Part shown: piece by piece, positions 26,001 to 33,756 of the stretch
Position numbering within the stretch: the first letter of the stretch is position 1
Layout of the letters: each line of letters begins with the position of its first letter
Origin: Kutzneria sp. CA-103260
Lineage (GTDB): Bacteria > Actinomycetota > Actinomycetes > Mycobacteriales > Pseudonocardiaceae
Direction of reading: 5' to 3'
Assembly (NCBI RefSeq): GCF_018263855.1
Contig: NZ_CP073318.1
Coordinates: 5,952,001-6,016,000, forward strand
Length of the DNA: 64,000 nucleotides
Position numbers and translations under genes: made by a program
The notes under the pieces: model-generated
Seen by the model: only the letters and a program-made list of their open reading frames with translations
Databases searched by the model: none
What the model was told of the DNA's origin: nothing

Positions 26001-27594
26001 CGAGCAACGCTGTCGTCCGGGGAACCACCACAGCGACACACGACTCAGGTCCCGCTCCGTGCCGGATCAGCAGATGCGCGAGCCGGTTCGCCCTGGCGTT
26101 CAGCTCCGCGTAGGTGATCACGTCGTCCGGGGACTCGACCGCCACCGCGTCCGGGCTCCGCCGGACCTGGTCGGTGAACAGGCCGGGAAGGTCCTTCGTG
26201 GCGGGTCCGGCCGCGGTGTCGTTCCACATCCGGAGCACGAGTTCCCGCTCGGCCCGCACGAGGAAGTCGATCTCCGACAGACGTTGGCCGGGATCGGTGG
26301 AGACCTCGTCGAGAACGGTGGCGAGCCAGCCCGCCATCGACTGGGCCGTCTCCCGGTCGAACAGGCCCATGTCGTAGCCGAGGATGACGTCGATGCCGGC
26401 GGGAACACCGCCGTTCTTCCGCTCGACGAGGTAGACGGAGAGATCGAACTTCGCCTTGCTGTTCCTGGTCTGCAAAGCCTCCACTCGAGTGCCGTCGAGG
26501 CGAAGCCCGCCGTCGCCCCCCATGTCCTCCTGCCAGTTGGACATCACCTGGAACAGCGGGTTGCGGTTGGAGGAACGGGGCGGGTTGACCGCTTCCACCA
26601 CCTGGTCGAACGGGACGGTGCTGTGGTCGAACGCGTCCAGGACCGTGCTCCGGGTCCGTCGCACCAGCTCGGCGAAGGTCGGGTCTCCAGCCAGGTCGAT
26701 ACGCAGCACCAGCGTGTTGATGAACATCCCGACCATTTCCTCGAGGGATGCGTCGTCACGACCGGCGTACGCCATGCCCAACGGGATGTCGGTACCGGCC
26801 CCGGCAAAGGACAACCACGCTGCAAGGGCGGCCTGGCACACGACGAACGCCGTGGAGTTCGTTGCCGCGGCCAGTGCGACGAGCCGTTCGTGCGTCGCGG
26901 AGTCGATGTGGACCTCGACGGTGCCTCCGACGTGAGCGGCGACGTCTGGCCGAGGCCGGTCGTACGGCAGTTCGAGCTCCTCGGGCAATCCCGCCAGGTG
27001 CCGGCGCCAGAACTCCAGTTGGGCCGCCGGGACCTCATCGTCACCGCCCCCGGCAGCCTCCAGGATCTCCTGCTGCCACAGAACGTAGTCGGAGTACCGC
27101 ATCTCCAGGGGCTCGAACGGCGGGCGCTCCCCCGCCAGCCGCGAGGTGTAGGCGGTGGTCAGGTCGCGCAGCAGCAGCCGGTACGACCAGTCGTCTATCG
27201 CGATGTGGTGGAACACCAGCAGCAGCCGGTGCTCACCGTTCTCGAGCTCGAACAGCGTCGCCCGGATCGGGATGTCGTTGATCAGGTCGAACGGACGGCT
27301 CACTTCCGCGTCCATCGCTTCGGCGAGCTCTGGTCCAGCGATGCTCCGGCGGTGCAAGAGGTTCTCGGGCGAGCCCGCGTCGACGACCAATTGCGTGACG
27401 TCGTCGCCGATCAGCGGGTAGATCGTGCGCAGCACGTCGTGACGCTCGACCACGTCGGTCAGCGCCGCGGCCAGCGCATCGCGATCCAGTGGTCCAGAGA
27501 TGTGGAAGACGCGCGCGACGTTGTAGGTCGACGATGGCCCGTTCGTCTGGTCGAAGAACCACATCCGGCGTTGGGCGTAGGACAGGTGAGCCAT
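23047..27594 (-). CDS. nonribosomal peptide synthetase, C-A-T-C
   Basis: A 1515-aa synthetase; ATG start preceded by GGGGGATC. Domains: condensation 1 (about 1-440; active site H129-H130-I-A-I-D-D, Asp for Gly in HHxxxDG), adenylation (about 460-965; 'YVVYTSGSTGRPKGVVV', 'YRTGDVVRW', 'NGK'), carrier (Ser1019 in 'FFDMGGHSMLVIRL') and condensation 2 (about 1070-1505; 'HHIVADGWS'). Aligning by hand to the GrsA pocket I read D-A-Q-D-I-G-H-V-I, closest to glutamine/glutamate-type codes (DAQDLGVVDK). There is no epimerisation or thioesterase domain. The second C domain has no following A-T in this protein, so its acceptor must come from another subunit or be a free amine such as an aminonucleoside. 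Confidence 0.92.
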   Translation of the reverse strand: MAHLSYAQRRMWFFDQTNGPSSTYNVARVFHISGPLDRDALAAALTDVVERHDVLRTIYPLIGDDVTQLVVDAGSPENLLHRRSIAGPELAEAMDAEVSRPFDLINDIPIRATLFELENGEHRLLLVFHHIAIDDWSYRLLLRDLTTAYTSRLAGERPPFEPLEMRYSDYVLWQQEILEAAGGGDDEVPAAQLEFWRRHLAGLPEELELPYDRPRPDVAAHVGGTVEVHIDSATHERLVALAAATNSTAFVVCQAALAAWLSFAGAGTDIPLGMAYAGRDDASLEEMVGMFINTLVLRIDLAGDPTFAELVRRTRSTVLDAFDHSTVPFDQVVEAVNPPRSSNRNPLFQVMSNWQEDMGGDGGLRLDGTRVEALQTRNSKAKFDLSVYLVERKNGGVPAGIDVILGYDMGLFDRETAQSMAGWLATVLDEVSTDPGQRLSEIDFLVRAERELVLRMWNDTAAGPATKDLPGLFTDQVRRSPDAVAVESPDDVITYAELNARANRLAHLLIRHGAGPESCVAVVVPRTTALLAMLAVLKAGATFLPIDPDYPADRISYILDDADPALVLTTATPDLDLGDRRPLILDGRDVTAALADCPETDPGASDRPAPLEPDSPAYVVYTSGSTGRPKGVVVTARVLINLLTWQMATMGAAPGTRVSQFSAISFDAFEQEILAALFTGQTVVVPSEDIRRDPNALARWLEQRNINEFLAPDIVVRATLEAATEQNLRLDQLRTVIQGGEPFQLTGHMREFHRQRPAITVFNHYGPSETHVITGVTLPGDPDLWPTVAPIGKPIWNCQTYVLDARLRPLPVGVAGELYLAGAGLARGYIRRPGLTAERFVANPFGAPGERMYRTGDVVRWNRQGELVFVGRTDDQVKINGIRVELGEINSVLRGHPLVAQAATVLRQNSSGDKQLVSYVVPATSARPEPADLRRHAAQLLPAAVVPSAFVAIEALPLNSNGKLDRQALPAPDVSALARAGGRPPRSPMEKALCQIFGEVLGVPSVGADNNFFDMGGHSMLVIRLLKRVHAELGVELNVRTVFEHPTVAALAAAAETMDGPARVALSPAPRPDHVPLSFAQRRLWFIDQLEGPSSQYNLALVKWRITGDLNLDALEAALTDLVARHESLRTVFPDVNGRPFQRILPAEEVTVRLEREQGEPGDLAEWTSQVCRHEFDLANELLVRAEVLSLATDEHAFLLVAHHIVADGWSVAPLCRDLATAYVARTQGRAPEFVPLPVQYADFTLWQHEVLGQEDDPTSVVAEQAAVWQRTLTGVPDVVSLPSGRSRPKTVSARGASADFLVEPALYDRIRSLARTANATPFMVLHAALAALLTRLGAGSDIVLGAAVAGRPDAQLDDLIGCFVNTIVLRTDTSGDPTFRELLARTQDANLLAFQNQDLPFEHLVRMLKPARSRSHHPLFQIMITMQTGGHGSGLPGLDVDELANTTASTSMFDLSIGFAELASGSLHGKIQYATDLFDRSVIDEFTDGLMALLERVVSQPDLPLGATHVAAGR

Positions 27595-27633
27595 GCGAGA
27601 TCCCCCAGAATCGCTGAACTGTCTGTTTCGCGG

Positions 27634-28962
27634 CTATGCGCTCTGCTCGGCGTTGTCGCGGGTGTCGTCGAAGTCGCGCATCTTCCGCAGCGGTGAGAAG
27701 AAGACCCACAGTCCGGCCAGCCACGCCCCAACGAAGGCGATCCAGAGCGTCGGCCGGACACCGATCGCCGTGCCGAGGACGCCGCCCAGCGCCGCGCCGA
27801 GCGGCGAGGTGCCGGCGACGATAAACCGGACGCTGGCGTTCATCCGGCCGAGCAGTGCCGGCGGCGTGATGACCTGGCGGTAGGTGACCTGTGCGACGTT
27901 GTACATGACGGCCATGGTCATGAAGAAGAACAGGCCCACCACGTACAGGAGAACGCCGAAACCGGGCTGTGCCAACGGCATCAGGAGGGACGGAAGGCCC
28001 AGGACGAGGATCGAGAACCAGATGATCCTGGCGCTGCCGACGCGCTTGGACATGCGGCCCGCCAGCGCGCCGCCCACTATGCCCCCGACCGCCGACACCG
28101 AGAAGATCAGGCCGACAAGAGCGGGCGCGACGTTCAGGATGCGAAGCAGGAAGACCATCTCCACGGCGAAACCCAGCGAGGAGAAGAAGTTCGATGTGCC
28201 GGTGCAAGCTACGACCTTGCGCAGCACCGGGTGCTTCACCACGAAGCGAAGACCTTCGAGGATGTCGTGCCGCATCTTGTGCCCGGCCGGCCGAGGCTCG
28301 ATCGGAGGCTCCTGCTCGCGGATCAGGAACAGCGAGACCGCCGACACCGCGAAGGACGCCACGTCGATCACGATCGAGCGGATCACACCGACCAGGCCGA
28401 CCAGCGCGCCCGCGATGGCTGGGCCCGCTGATTGGGCGAACGACTGCGTGGCCCCCAGCTTTCCGTTTCCGTCGAGCAGCTCGTCGCGATTGAGGAGGAT
28501 CGGCAGATAGCTCTGGTAGGCGATCATGAAGAACACCGTCAGAACACCTGTCAGCAACGCCACCACCATCAGGTGGGGATAAGTGAGGCGCAATCCCAGG
28601 CCTGGAATGGTGGTAATCGGTATCGAGGCGAGAAGCACGAACCGGCCGATGTCGCACAGCAACATCATCTTTCGCTTCGGCAGCTGGTCGACGAGCGATC
28701 CCGCGTGCAATGACACCAGGAGGTTCGGTAGCGTCGTCATCGCCGACAACAGGCCGACCTCCAGTGTCGACGCATTCAGCACGAGCACCGCGACCATCGG
28801 CAACGCCAGCTGAGTGACTGCTGACCCGATGTCGCTGATCGACTGCCCTGCCCACAGCAGCATAAAATTCCTGTCGCGCCAAAGAGACTTGCTCCGACGC
28901 CGCTCGGAATTGTCGCTGTGCGATTCGGACGCCTTTGCGCCTACATTACTCACACGAGACAT
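27634..28962 (-). CDS. MFS transporter, probable product exporter
   Basis: A 442-aa major facilitator with about 12 membrane segments, beginning after a hydrophilic N-terminus ('SLWRDRNFMLLWAGQSISDI'). The loop 2-3 motif 'LVDQLPKRKMMLLCDIGRF' (G-x-x-D-R/K-type) and 'LAGRMSKRVGSARIIWFS' in the second half are typical of MefA/MFS_3-type drug exporters. The neighbouring synthetase genes suggest it exports, and gives resistance to, the cluster product. Gaps of 104 nt upstream and 39 nt downstream keep it within the left-arm operon. Pseudouridimycin's cluster also has an MFS exporter. Confidence 0.88.
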   Translation of the reverse strand: MSRVSNVGAKASESHSDNSERRRSKSLWRDRNFMLLWAGQSISDIGSAVTQLALPMVAVLVLNASTLEVGLLSAMTTLPNLLVSLHAGSLVDQLPKRKMMLLCDIGRFVLLASIPITTIPGLGLRLTYPHLMVVALLTGVLTVFFMIAYQSYLPILLNRDELLDGNGKLGATQSFAQSAGPAIAGALVGLVGVIRSIVIDVASFAVSAVSLFLIREQEPPIEPRPAGHKMRHDILEGLRFVVKHPVLRKVVACTGTSNFFSSLGFAVEMVFLLRILNVAPALVGLIFSVSAVGGIVGGALAGRMSKRVGSARIIWFSILVLGLPSLLMPLAQPGFGVLLYVVGLFFFMTMAVMYNVAQVTYRQVITPPALLGRMNASVRFIVAGTSPLGAALGGVLGTAIGVRPTLWIAFVGAWLAGLWVFFSPLRKMRDFDDTRDNAEQSA

Positions 28963-29066
28963 CCTGCCGCAGTGTTGACTCCAAGTCCAGCCCCTCCTTA
29001 AAGGCCCGAGCGGGTGACCGCTGCTCCACTCGGCCGCTTTCTCCGCGCGTTTAATTCATCATGCCG

Positions 29067-29855
29067 TCACAGCCCGGCCGGCCGGGCGTGAACCAGATGT
29101 AGACCGGTACCGCGGTACGCGGCGTCCTGATGCGCTTTCGAGGTGAACCCGCTCTCACGAAGAATGCGGCGAACGGCGGCGAGCTCACCGTCGCGATCGA
29201 GCACCTCCACAACCAGAAAGCCGATCTTGCGCCAGGTGTCGCCGTCGATGCCCTGCAGCACTTCGACTTCCGCGCCCTCCACGTCGACCTTGAGGAAGTC
29301 GATGCGCTCGATGGCGAAGTCCGCGACGAACCGGGTAAGCGTGGTGACCTCGCAGGCGACGTTGTGCCCCACCAGACGCTCCGCCAGCACGGCGTCCACC
29401 GCGTCCAAGACCGCGGCGCGGCGCTCGGGACCGGCGGTGTTCGCGACGTGTGCGCGCACGAGCTCCAGGTTGGCTTCGTCGTCGGGATCGAAACCGGACA
29501 TCATCGTGTAGCCGGGGTAGTACGTCAGCTCGCGCCTTCCCACCGAGCCGCCCAGCGCGACGTTGTGAGCCGTGGCCCCGGGCAGAGCGCGGATGTTGTC
29601 CCGCAGCACGTCGAACACCTCCGGCACCGGCTCGAACGCGTGCACGAGCGCGCCGGGCCACTCGCGCGCCGCGAAGAGCGTGAACAGGCCGATGTTCGCG
29701 CCCACATCGACCACCACGGGGCGCTTGGGCAGCGTGACTCCACCGGGTGGCAGGTACACCGCATCGGTGAAGATCTCGTGGTAGAGGTAGTCGGTTTCGG
29801 CCTGGTTGACCTGGATCACGTTGAGCCCGTTGGGCAACATGCGCAGGGAGGTCAC
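29067..29855 (-). CDS. FkbM-family methyltransferase 1
   Basis: A 262-aa protein; the GTG at 29855 overlaps the stop of the A-T-C synthetase (GTGA), so the arginine-rich upstream extension is rejected. SAM motif I is 'VVVDVGANIGLFTLFAA', the acidic strand reads 'VHAFEPVPEVFDVLRDNI', and the family-typical motif 'RIDFLKVDVEGAEVEVL' is intact. FkbM enzymes are usually O-methyltransferases on polyketide, peptide or sugar hydroxyls. Here a hydroxyl introduced by one of the oxygenases, or a nucleoside or sugar hydroxyl, is a likely target. The exact site cannot be told. Confidence 0.88.
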   Translation of the reverse strand: MTSLRMLPNGLNVIQVNQAETDYLYHEIFTDAVYLPPGGVTLPKRPVVVDVGANIGLFTLFAAREWPGALVHAFEPVPEVFDVLRDNIRALPGATAHNVALGGSVGRRELTYYPGYTMMSGFDPDDEANLELVRAHVANTAGPERRAAVLDAVDAVLAERLVGHNVACEVTTLTRFVADFAIERIDFLKVDVEGAEVEVLQGIDGDTWRKIGFLVVEVLDRDGELAAVRRILRESGFTSKAHQDAAYRGTGLHLVHARPAGL

Positions 29856-32800
29856 GAAGCCACCTGCTCGAATCGGGCGCCGAGTCGCGCGTCCGGCGCC
29901 GCCACGAGGTCCGCCACCAGCGCGAAGTACCGCGCCACGAGGTCTTCCGCGTCGGCTGCGGTGAACAGGGGTGTGCTGTAGCGCCACAACATCCGGGTGC
30001 CGTCCGGCTCGGGCAGGACGATGACGTCCAGGTCGAACTTCGCCCCGCCGTTGCTCGGAAACGACACCTCCACCGTCGTGCCCGGTCCGTAGTCCATGCA
30101 GGTGTCCGGCCAGTCGTTCATCGAGATGCTGGTCTGGAACACTGGGTTGCGGGATCGGTCACGCGATGTCGGCAGATTTTGGGTGATCAGGGGGAAAGGA
30201 ACCTCCTGGTGGTCCATCGCCGCAGCCAGGCGGGACGTGGTCGATCGCACCAGCTCGGTGAAGGTGCGGGATCGCCAGCTCGCGTAAGAGAAGGCGCAGG
30301 TGTTGACGAACATGCCCACGGTTCGGTCGATTCCGGGCAGCCGCCGATTGCGGAGTCCACCGCCGATGACCGGGGTGTCGTTCCGGCAGACCTCGCCGAC
30401 CAGCACGGCGTAGGCCGCCATCAGCACTGCGAAAGGCGTGGCCCGTACCGAGTTCGCGAACTCGTGCACGAGGGCATCCAGCTCTGCCGGCAACCGAATG
30501 TCGCAGGTGTCCCCCTGGTGTGGGAAGACTGGAGGCCTGCGCTCCTCGAACGGCCAGTGCAAGGGCTCGGCGGGTGGGCCGATCTCGCGGAGCCAGTGCT
30601 CGACCTGCCGCTCCGCCTGCTCGCTGTGCGACCACTCCTGCTGCCACCGCGTGTAGTCCGCATAGGACACGCGATCGGAGCCAAGGTCAACCGGCTCGCC
30701 AGCGGTCAACTGCCGATACGCCGTGGCCGTGTCCTGCAACAGCACCCACATCGACCAGCCGTCGTGCACGAAGTGGTGCTCGACCTGGACCAGGATGTGC
30801 CGGTCCGCGGCTTCCCGGACCAGCAGCCACCGGATACCGGGCTCGACGGCCAGGTCGAAGACGTGCCTGCCGGCCCGCCGTACCACCTGAGCGGTGGTCG
30901 TGGCGTCGTCCGCCGTCAGGTCCAGCACGTCGAGGGCGACCACGACGTCCTGGCGGACCCTCTGCTCCTCGACGCCGTCGGCGACGTTCTCGACGAACCT
31001 CGTCCGCAACACGGGGTGCCGGGCGACGACCGCGCCCAATGCCGCGCGGAGCCGGTCGGGGTCCAAGGGGCCGCCGACGCGGACCTGTGCGATGGAGTTG
31101 TACCCCACCGTGCCCGGCGCCAGCGTCTCGAGGAACAGGATCACCTGCTGCTGGACCGAGAGCGGCACCCGAGCTCCGGCGGCGGTCTGCTGCCAGGACG
31201 GATCCGTGCCGTGCCCGTTGGTCAGTCCGAGAACCTCAGCGGCCAGCGCGCTCGGAGTCCCCGCCCGGTACAGGGACTCGGTGGACACGCGAACGCCGTA
31301 GTCCTTGTGCATGGCTCCGATGAGCTGCATGGCCACCAGAGAGGTACCGCCGGCTTCGAGGAAGTGGTCGTGCACCCCGACCGCACGCCCCAGAACCCGT
31401 GTCCACAACCGCGCCATCTCCGCCGCGTCGGACAGCGGTCCGATGGCAGCGTCGCCGTCCGCGAGTCCGCTCGACCCCCGCGCCAGCAATGCACCCAGTG
31501 CCGCGCGGTCAGCCTTGCCAGAGGCCGTCAACGGCACGTGCTCGAGGAAAGCCACGACGCTCGGCAGCATGTACGACGGCAGCTCGCCCACGAGGCCGGC
31601 TCGGATCCCGGCTTCTGTCAACCGGGCGTCGCCACGCACCACCAGCCCCAGCTCCCGGTTCCGTTGCCCGTCCACGACCACGGCGAACGCCTCGTCGACG
31701 CCGGGCAGCGAACGCGCCGCGTACTCGATCTCGCCGAGTTCGATCCGGTAGCCGGCGACTTTCGCCTGGTTGTCCAACCGGCCCAGGAACTCCATCCAGC
31801 CGTCCGCCGTCCACCGCACCCGGTCGCCGGTTCTGTACATGCGACCGTCCAGCTCCGGGGACCAGGGATCGGGCAGAAAGCGCTCCGCGGTCAGCTCCGG
31901 GTCGTTGAGATATCCCGCGGCGACGCAGGCACCACCGACGTAGAGCTCGCCCTGCTCTCCGACGTCACAGGGAGTGCCGTCCTCCCGCAGGACGTAGCAG
32001 CGGACGTTGCTGATCGGATGGCCGTAGGGAACGCTGGGCCACCGCGGATCGACTTCGGACACGACGAAGTCGTTGGTCCAGACCGTGGTCTCGGTCGGAC
32101 CTCCGAGCGCCACCAGCGTCGCCTCGGGGAACTCGCCGGCCAGGGCACCGTGAGCGCTCAGCGGCACCCAGTCCCCGCTCAGGAACACCCGGCGCAGGTT
32201 GCGCCGGTCTCCACCCGTGCGGCCGTGCACCAACGGCAGCACTGACATGAGCATCGAAGGAGCCGAGTTCCACAGGGTGACCGGGTGCGCAAGCAGCGCG
32301 CCAGCGATGGCGTCCGGTTCCGCCAGCCGCCGATCTGGCAACAGGAGCAGGCACGCGCCGGCCGCCAGCACCCCGAAGATGTCGTAGACGGACAGGTCGA
32401 ATGTGTAGGCGGTGACCTGCAGCAGCAGATCTCCCGGGCTCACTCCGTGACGCTCGTTGAACCAATGCACGAGGTTCACCACGCTGGAGTGCCGCACACC
32501 CACCACCTTGGGTGTTCCGGTCGAGCCGGACGTGGTGATGGCATACAGGAGGTCAGTGGGCAGTGCGGCCGCCGGCGGCTCGGTCACCGTGCCGCCCGTG
32601 TCCTCCGTGGACTCTCCGATGATCAGCACCTGGTCCAGGCCCGTGACCGCCTGGGCAATCTCCTCGCCGAGCTCCTGATACACGGGTGAAACGACCAGCG
32701 CGGCAACCGGCAATGCGGCGAGGACTCCGGCCCCGCGGCTGGTCGGCCACCGGCTGTCCAGCGGAACGTAGAAGGCTCCGCACCGCGCGACCGCCAGGAT

Positions 32801-33088
32801 GGCGGCGATCGTCCGCGGCTCGTGGTCGGCCAGAACGGCCACGGCGTCGCCACGTCCGACCCCGGCGGCACGAAGCCACGCGGCCATGCGCTTGCTCTGG
32901 TTGCGCAGCTCACGATACGTGACCGCCACTCCGTCGGAGGTGCGCAGCGCGGGTTGGTCCGGATGACGCAGGGCTGCCGCGTCCACCAGGTCGGTGATGA
33001 CCAGGTCCGGGTCCACGGGACGGTCGGTGGCGTTCTGCTGCTGGACCAGCAACGGAAATTCGTCGAGCGACGATCGGCCGGTAGTCAA
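29852..33088 (-). CDS. nonribosomal peptide synthetase, A-T-C
   Basis: A 1078-aa synthetase starting at a TTG (33086-33088) with GGAGGG upstream, one base after the FkbM2 stop. Domains: adenylation (about 30-530; 'YAITTSGSTGTPKVVGV', 'YRTGDRVRW'), carrier (Ser583 in 'HFLEAGGTSLVAMQLIG') and condensation (about 640-1070; 'VEHHFVHDGWSMW', a normal HHxxxDG). The substrate pocket read by hand is D-L-Y-N-F-S-L-V-W, near the cysteine code DLYNLSLIWK. Because the C domain is canonical and not a heterocyclising Cy domain (no DxxxxD motif), a thiazoline is not implied. The A-first order makes it a possible initiating subunit. Confidence 0.9.
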   Translation of the reverse strand: MTTGRSSLDEFPLLVQQQNATDRPVDPDLVITDLVDAAALRHPDQPALRTSDGVAVTYRELRNQSKRMAAWLRAAGVGRGDAVAVLADHEPRTIAAILAVARCGAFYVPLDSRWPTSRGAGVLAALPVAALVVSPVYQELGEEIAQAVTGLDQVLIIGESTEDTGGTVTEPPAAALPTDLLYAITTSGSTGTPKVVGVRHSSVVNLVHWFNERHGVSPGDLLLQVTAYTFDLSVYDIFGVLAAGACLLLLPDRRLAEPDAIAGALLAHPVTLWNSAPSMLMSVLPLVHGRTGGDRRNLRRVFLSGDWVPLSAHGALAGEFPEATLVALGGPTETTVWTNDFVVSEVDPRWPSVPYGHPISNVRCYVLREDGTPCDVGEQGELYVGGACVAAGYLNDPELTAERFLPDPWSPELDGRMYRTGDRVRWTADGWMEFLGRLDNQAKVAGYRIELGEIEYAARSLPGVDEAFAVVVDGQRNRELGLVVRGDARLTEAGIRAGLVGELPSYMLPSVVAFLEHVPLTASGKADRAALGALLARGSSGLADGDAAIGPLSDAAEMARLWTRVLGRAVGVHDHFLEAGGTSLVAMQLIGAMHKDYGVRVSTESLYRAGTPSALAAEVLGLTNGHGTDPSWQQTAAGARVPLSVQQQVILFLETLAPGTVGYNSIAQVRVGGPLDPDRLRAALGAVVARHPVLRTRFVENVADGVEEQRVRQDVVVALDVLDLTADDATTTAQVVRRAGRHVFDLAVEPGIRWLLVREAADRHILVQVEHHFVHDGWSMWVLLQDTATAYRQLTAGEPVDLGSDRVSYADYTRWQQEWSHSEQAERQVEHWLREIGPPAEPLHWPFEERRPPVFPHQGDTCDIRLPAELDALVHEFANSVRATPFAVLMAAYAVLVGEVCRNDTPVIGGGLRNRRLPGIDRTVGMFVNTCAFSYASWRSRTFTELVRSTTSRLAAAMDHQEVPFPLITQNLPTSRDRSRNPVFQTSISMNDWPDTCMDYGPGTTVEVSFPSNGGAKFDLDVIVLPEPDGTRMLWRYSTPLFTAADAEDLVARYFALVADLVAAPDARLGARFEQVAS

Positions 33089-33089
33089 C

Positions 33090-33695
33090 TCAGCTGCCCT
33101 CCGGTGTCCTGCGGAAAATGCCGTCGATCATGAGCATCTGCCCGGTCTGGTCGTCGTCACCGCCGTTCTGTTCTGAGGCGACCACGGAGAATCCCCGTTC
33201 GGCCAGGAACGGCAGCACGTCCGCGAAGACCGGAGCGTTGTGGTAAACGCTGACCAGCAAGAGTTGGTCGCGGCCGAGTTCGGGCCACAGCGAGCGCATC
33301 GGCACTCGCACGACGTCCTCGACGACGTCGGAGGGCCACGCATGAGCATGGCTGTCGTTCGGTTCGAACACCGACGTGCCGAGCGAACTGCGGGACACGT
33401 GTAGGTCGATCTCACCGTCCTCCGGGCCGAGAGCGAGGTTGTGGCACTCCCAGCGATCGTCCGGCCGGGCGGCCTCCGCGAGCGCGCGGAACGGCTCGGG
33501 CGCCGGCTCGAACGAGATGCCGCGGCCGTCGAATCCGCACTCACGTGCCCACGCCGTGTGCTGGCCGCCGTTGGCCCCAACGTCGACCAGCACATCGACG
33601 TCGTAGAACAACGCTGACCCCCTGGCTCGCGGCGACAGCGGGGTTTCGCTGAACGGCGGGAAGTCTGGCGAATCGAGCTCCACCAACGGAGTCAT
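33090..33695 (-). CDS. FkbM-like methyltransferase 2, degenerate second half
   Basis: A 201-aa protein from the ATG at 33695 ('MTPLVELDSPDFPPF'); the frame extends further up but would overlap the aminotransferase gene. SAM motif I is clear ('VLVDVGANGGQHTAWARECG', then 'ISFEPAPEPFRALAEAA'). The usual FkbM motif L-K-x-D-x-E-G-x-E is replaced by 'LLLVSVYHNAPVFADVLPFL', so the post-motif region is altered. Either substrate specificity has changed or the enzyme has lost activity. It is separated from the following A-T-C synthetase start by one base, so the two are tightly coupled in translation. Confidence 0.72.
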   Translation of the reverse strand: MTPLVELDSPDFPPFSETPLSPRARGSALFYDVDVLVDVGANGGQHTAWARECGFDGRGISFEPAPEPFRALAEAARPDDRWECHNLALGPEDGEIDLHVSRSSLGTSVFEPNDSHAHAWPSDVVEDVVRVPMRSLWPELGRDQLLLVSVYHNAPVFADVLPFLAERGFSVVASEQNGGDDDQTGQMLMIDGIFRRTPEGS

Positions 33696-33756
33696 CACAA
33701 CTGTCCTGTCGGGACGTTTCGGAACCACTGCTGCCACCGGTGCTCCGGTGTCCAGG

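Noticed and set aside
29852..33088. Heterocyclisation (Cy) domain after the cysteine-like A domain
   Set aside because: The condensation motif reads HHFVHDGWS, the normal C form, not DxxxxD.
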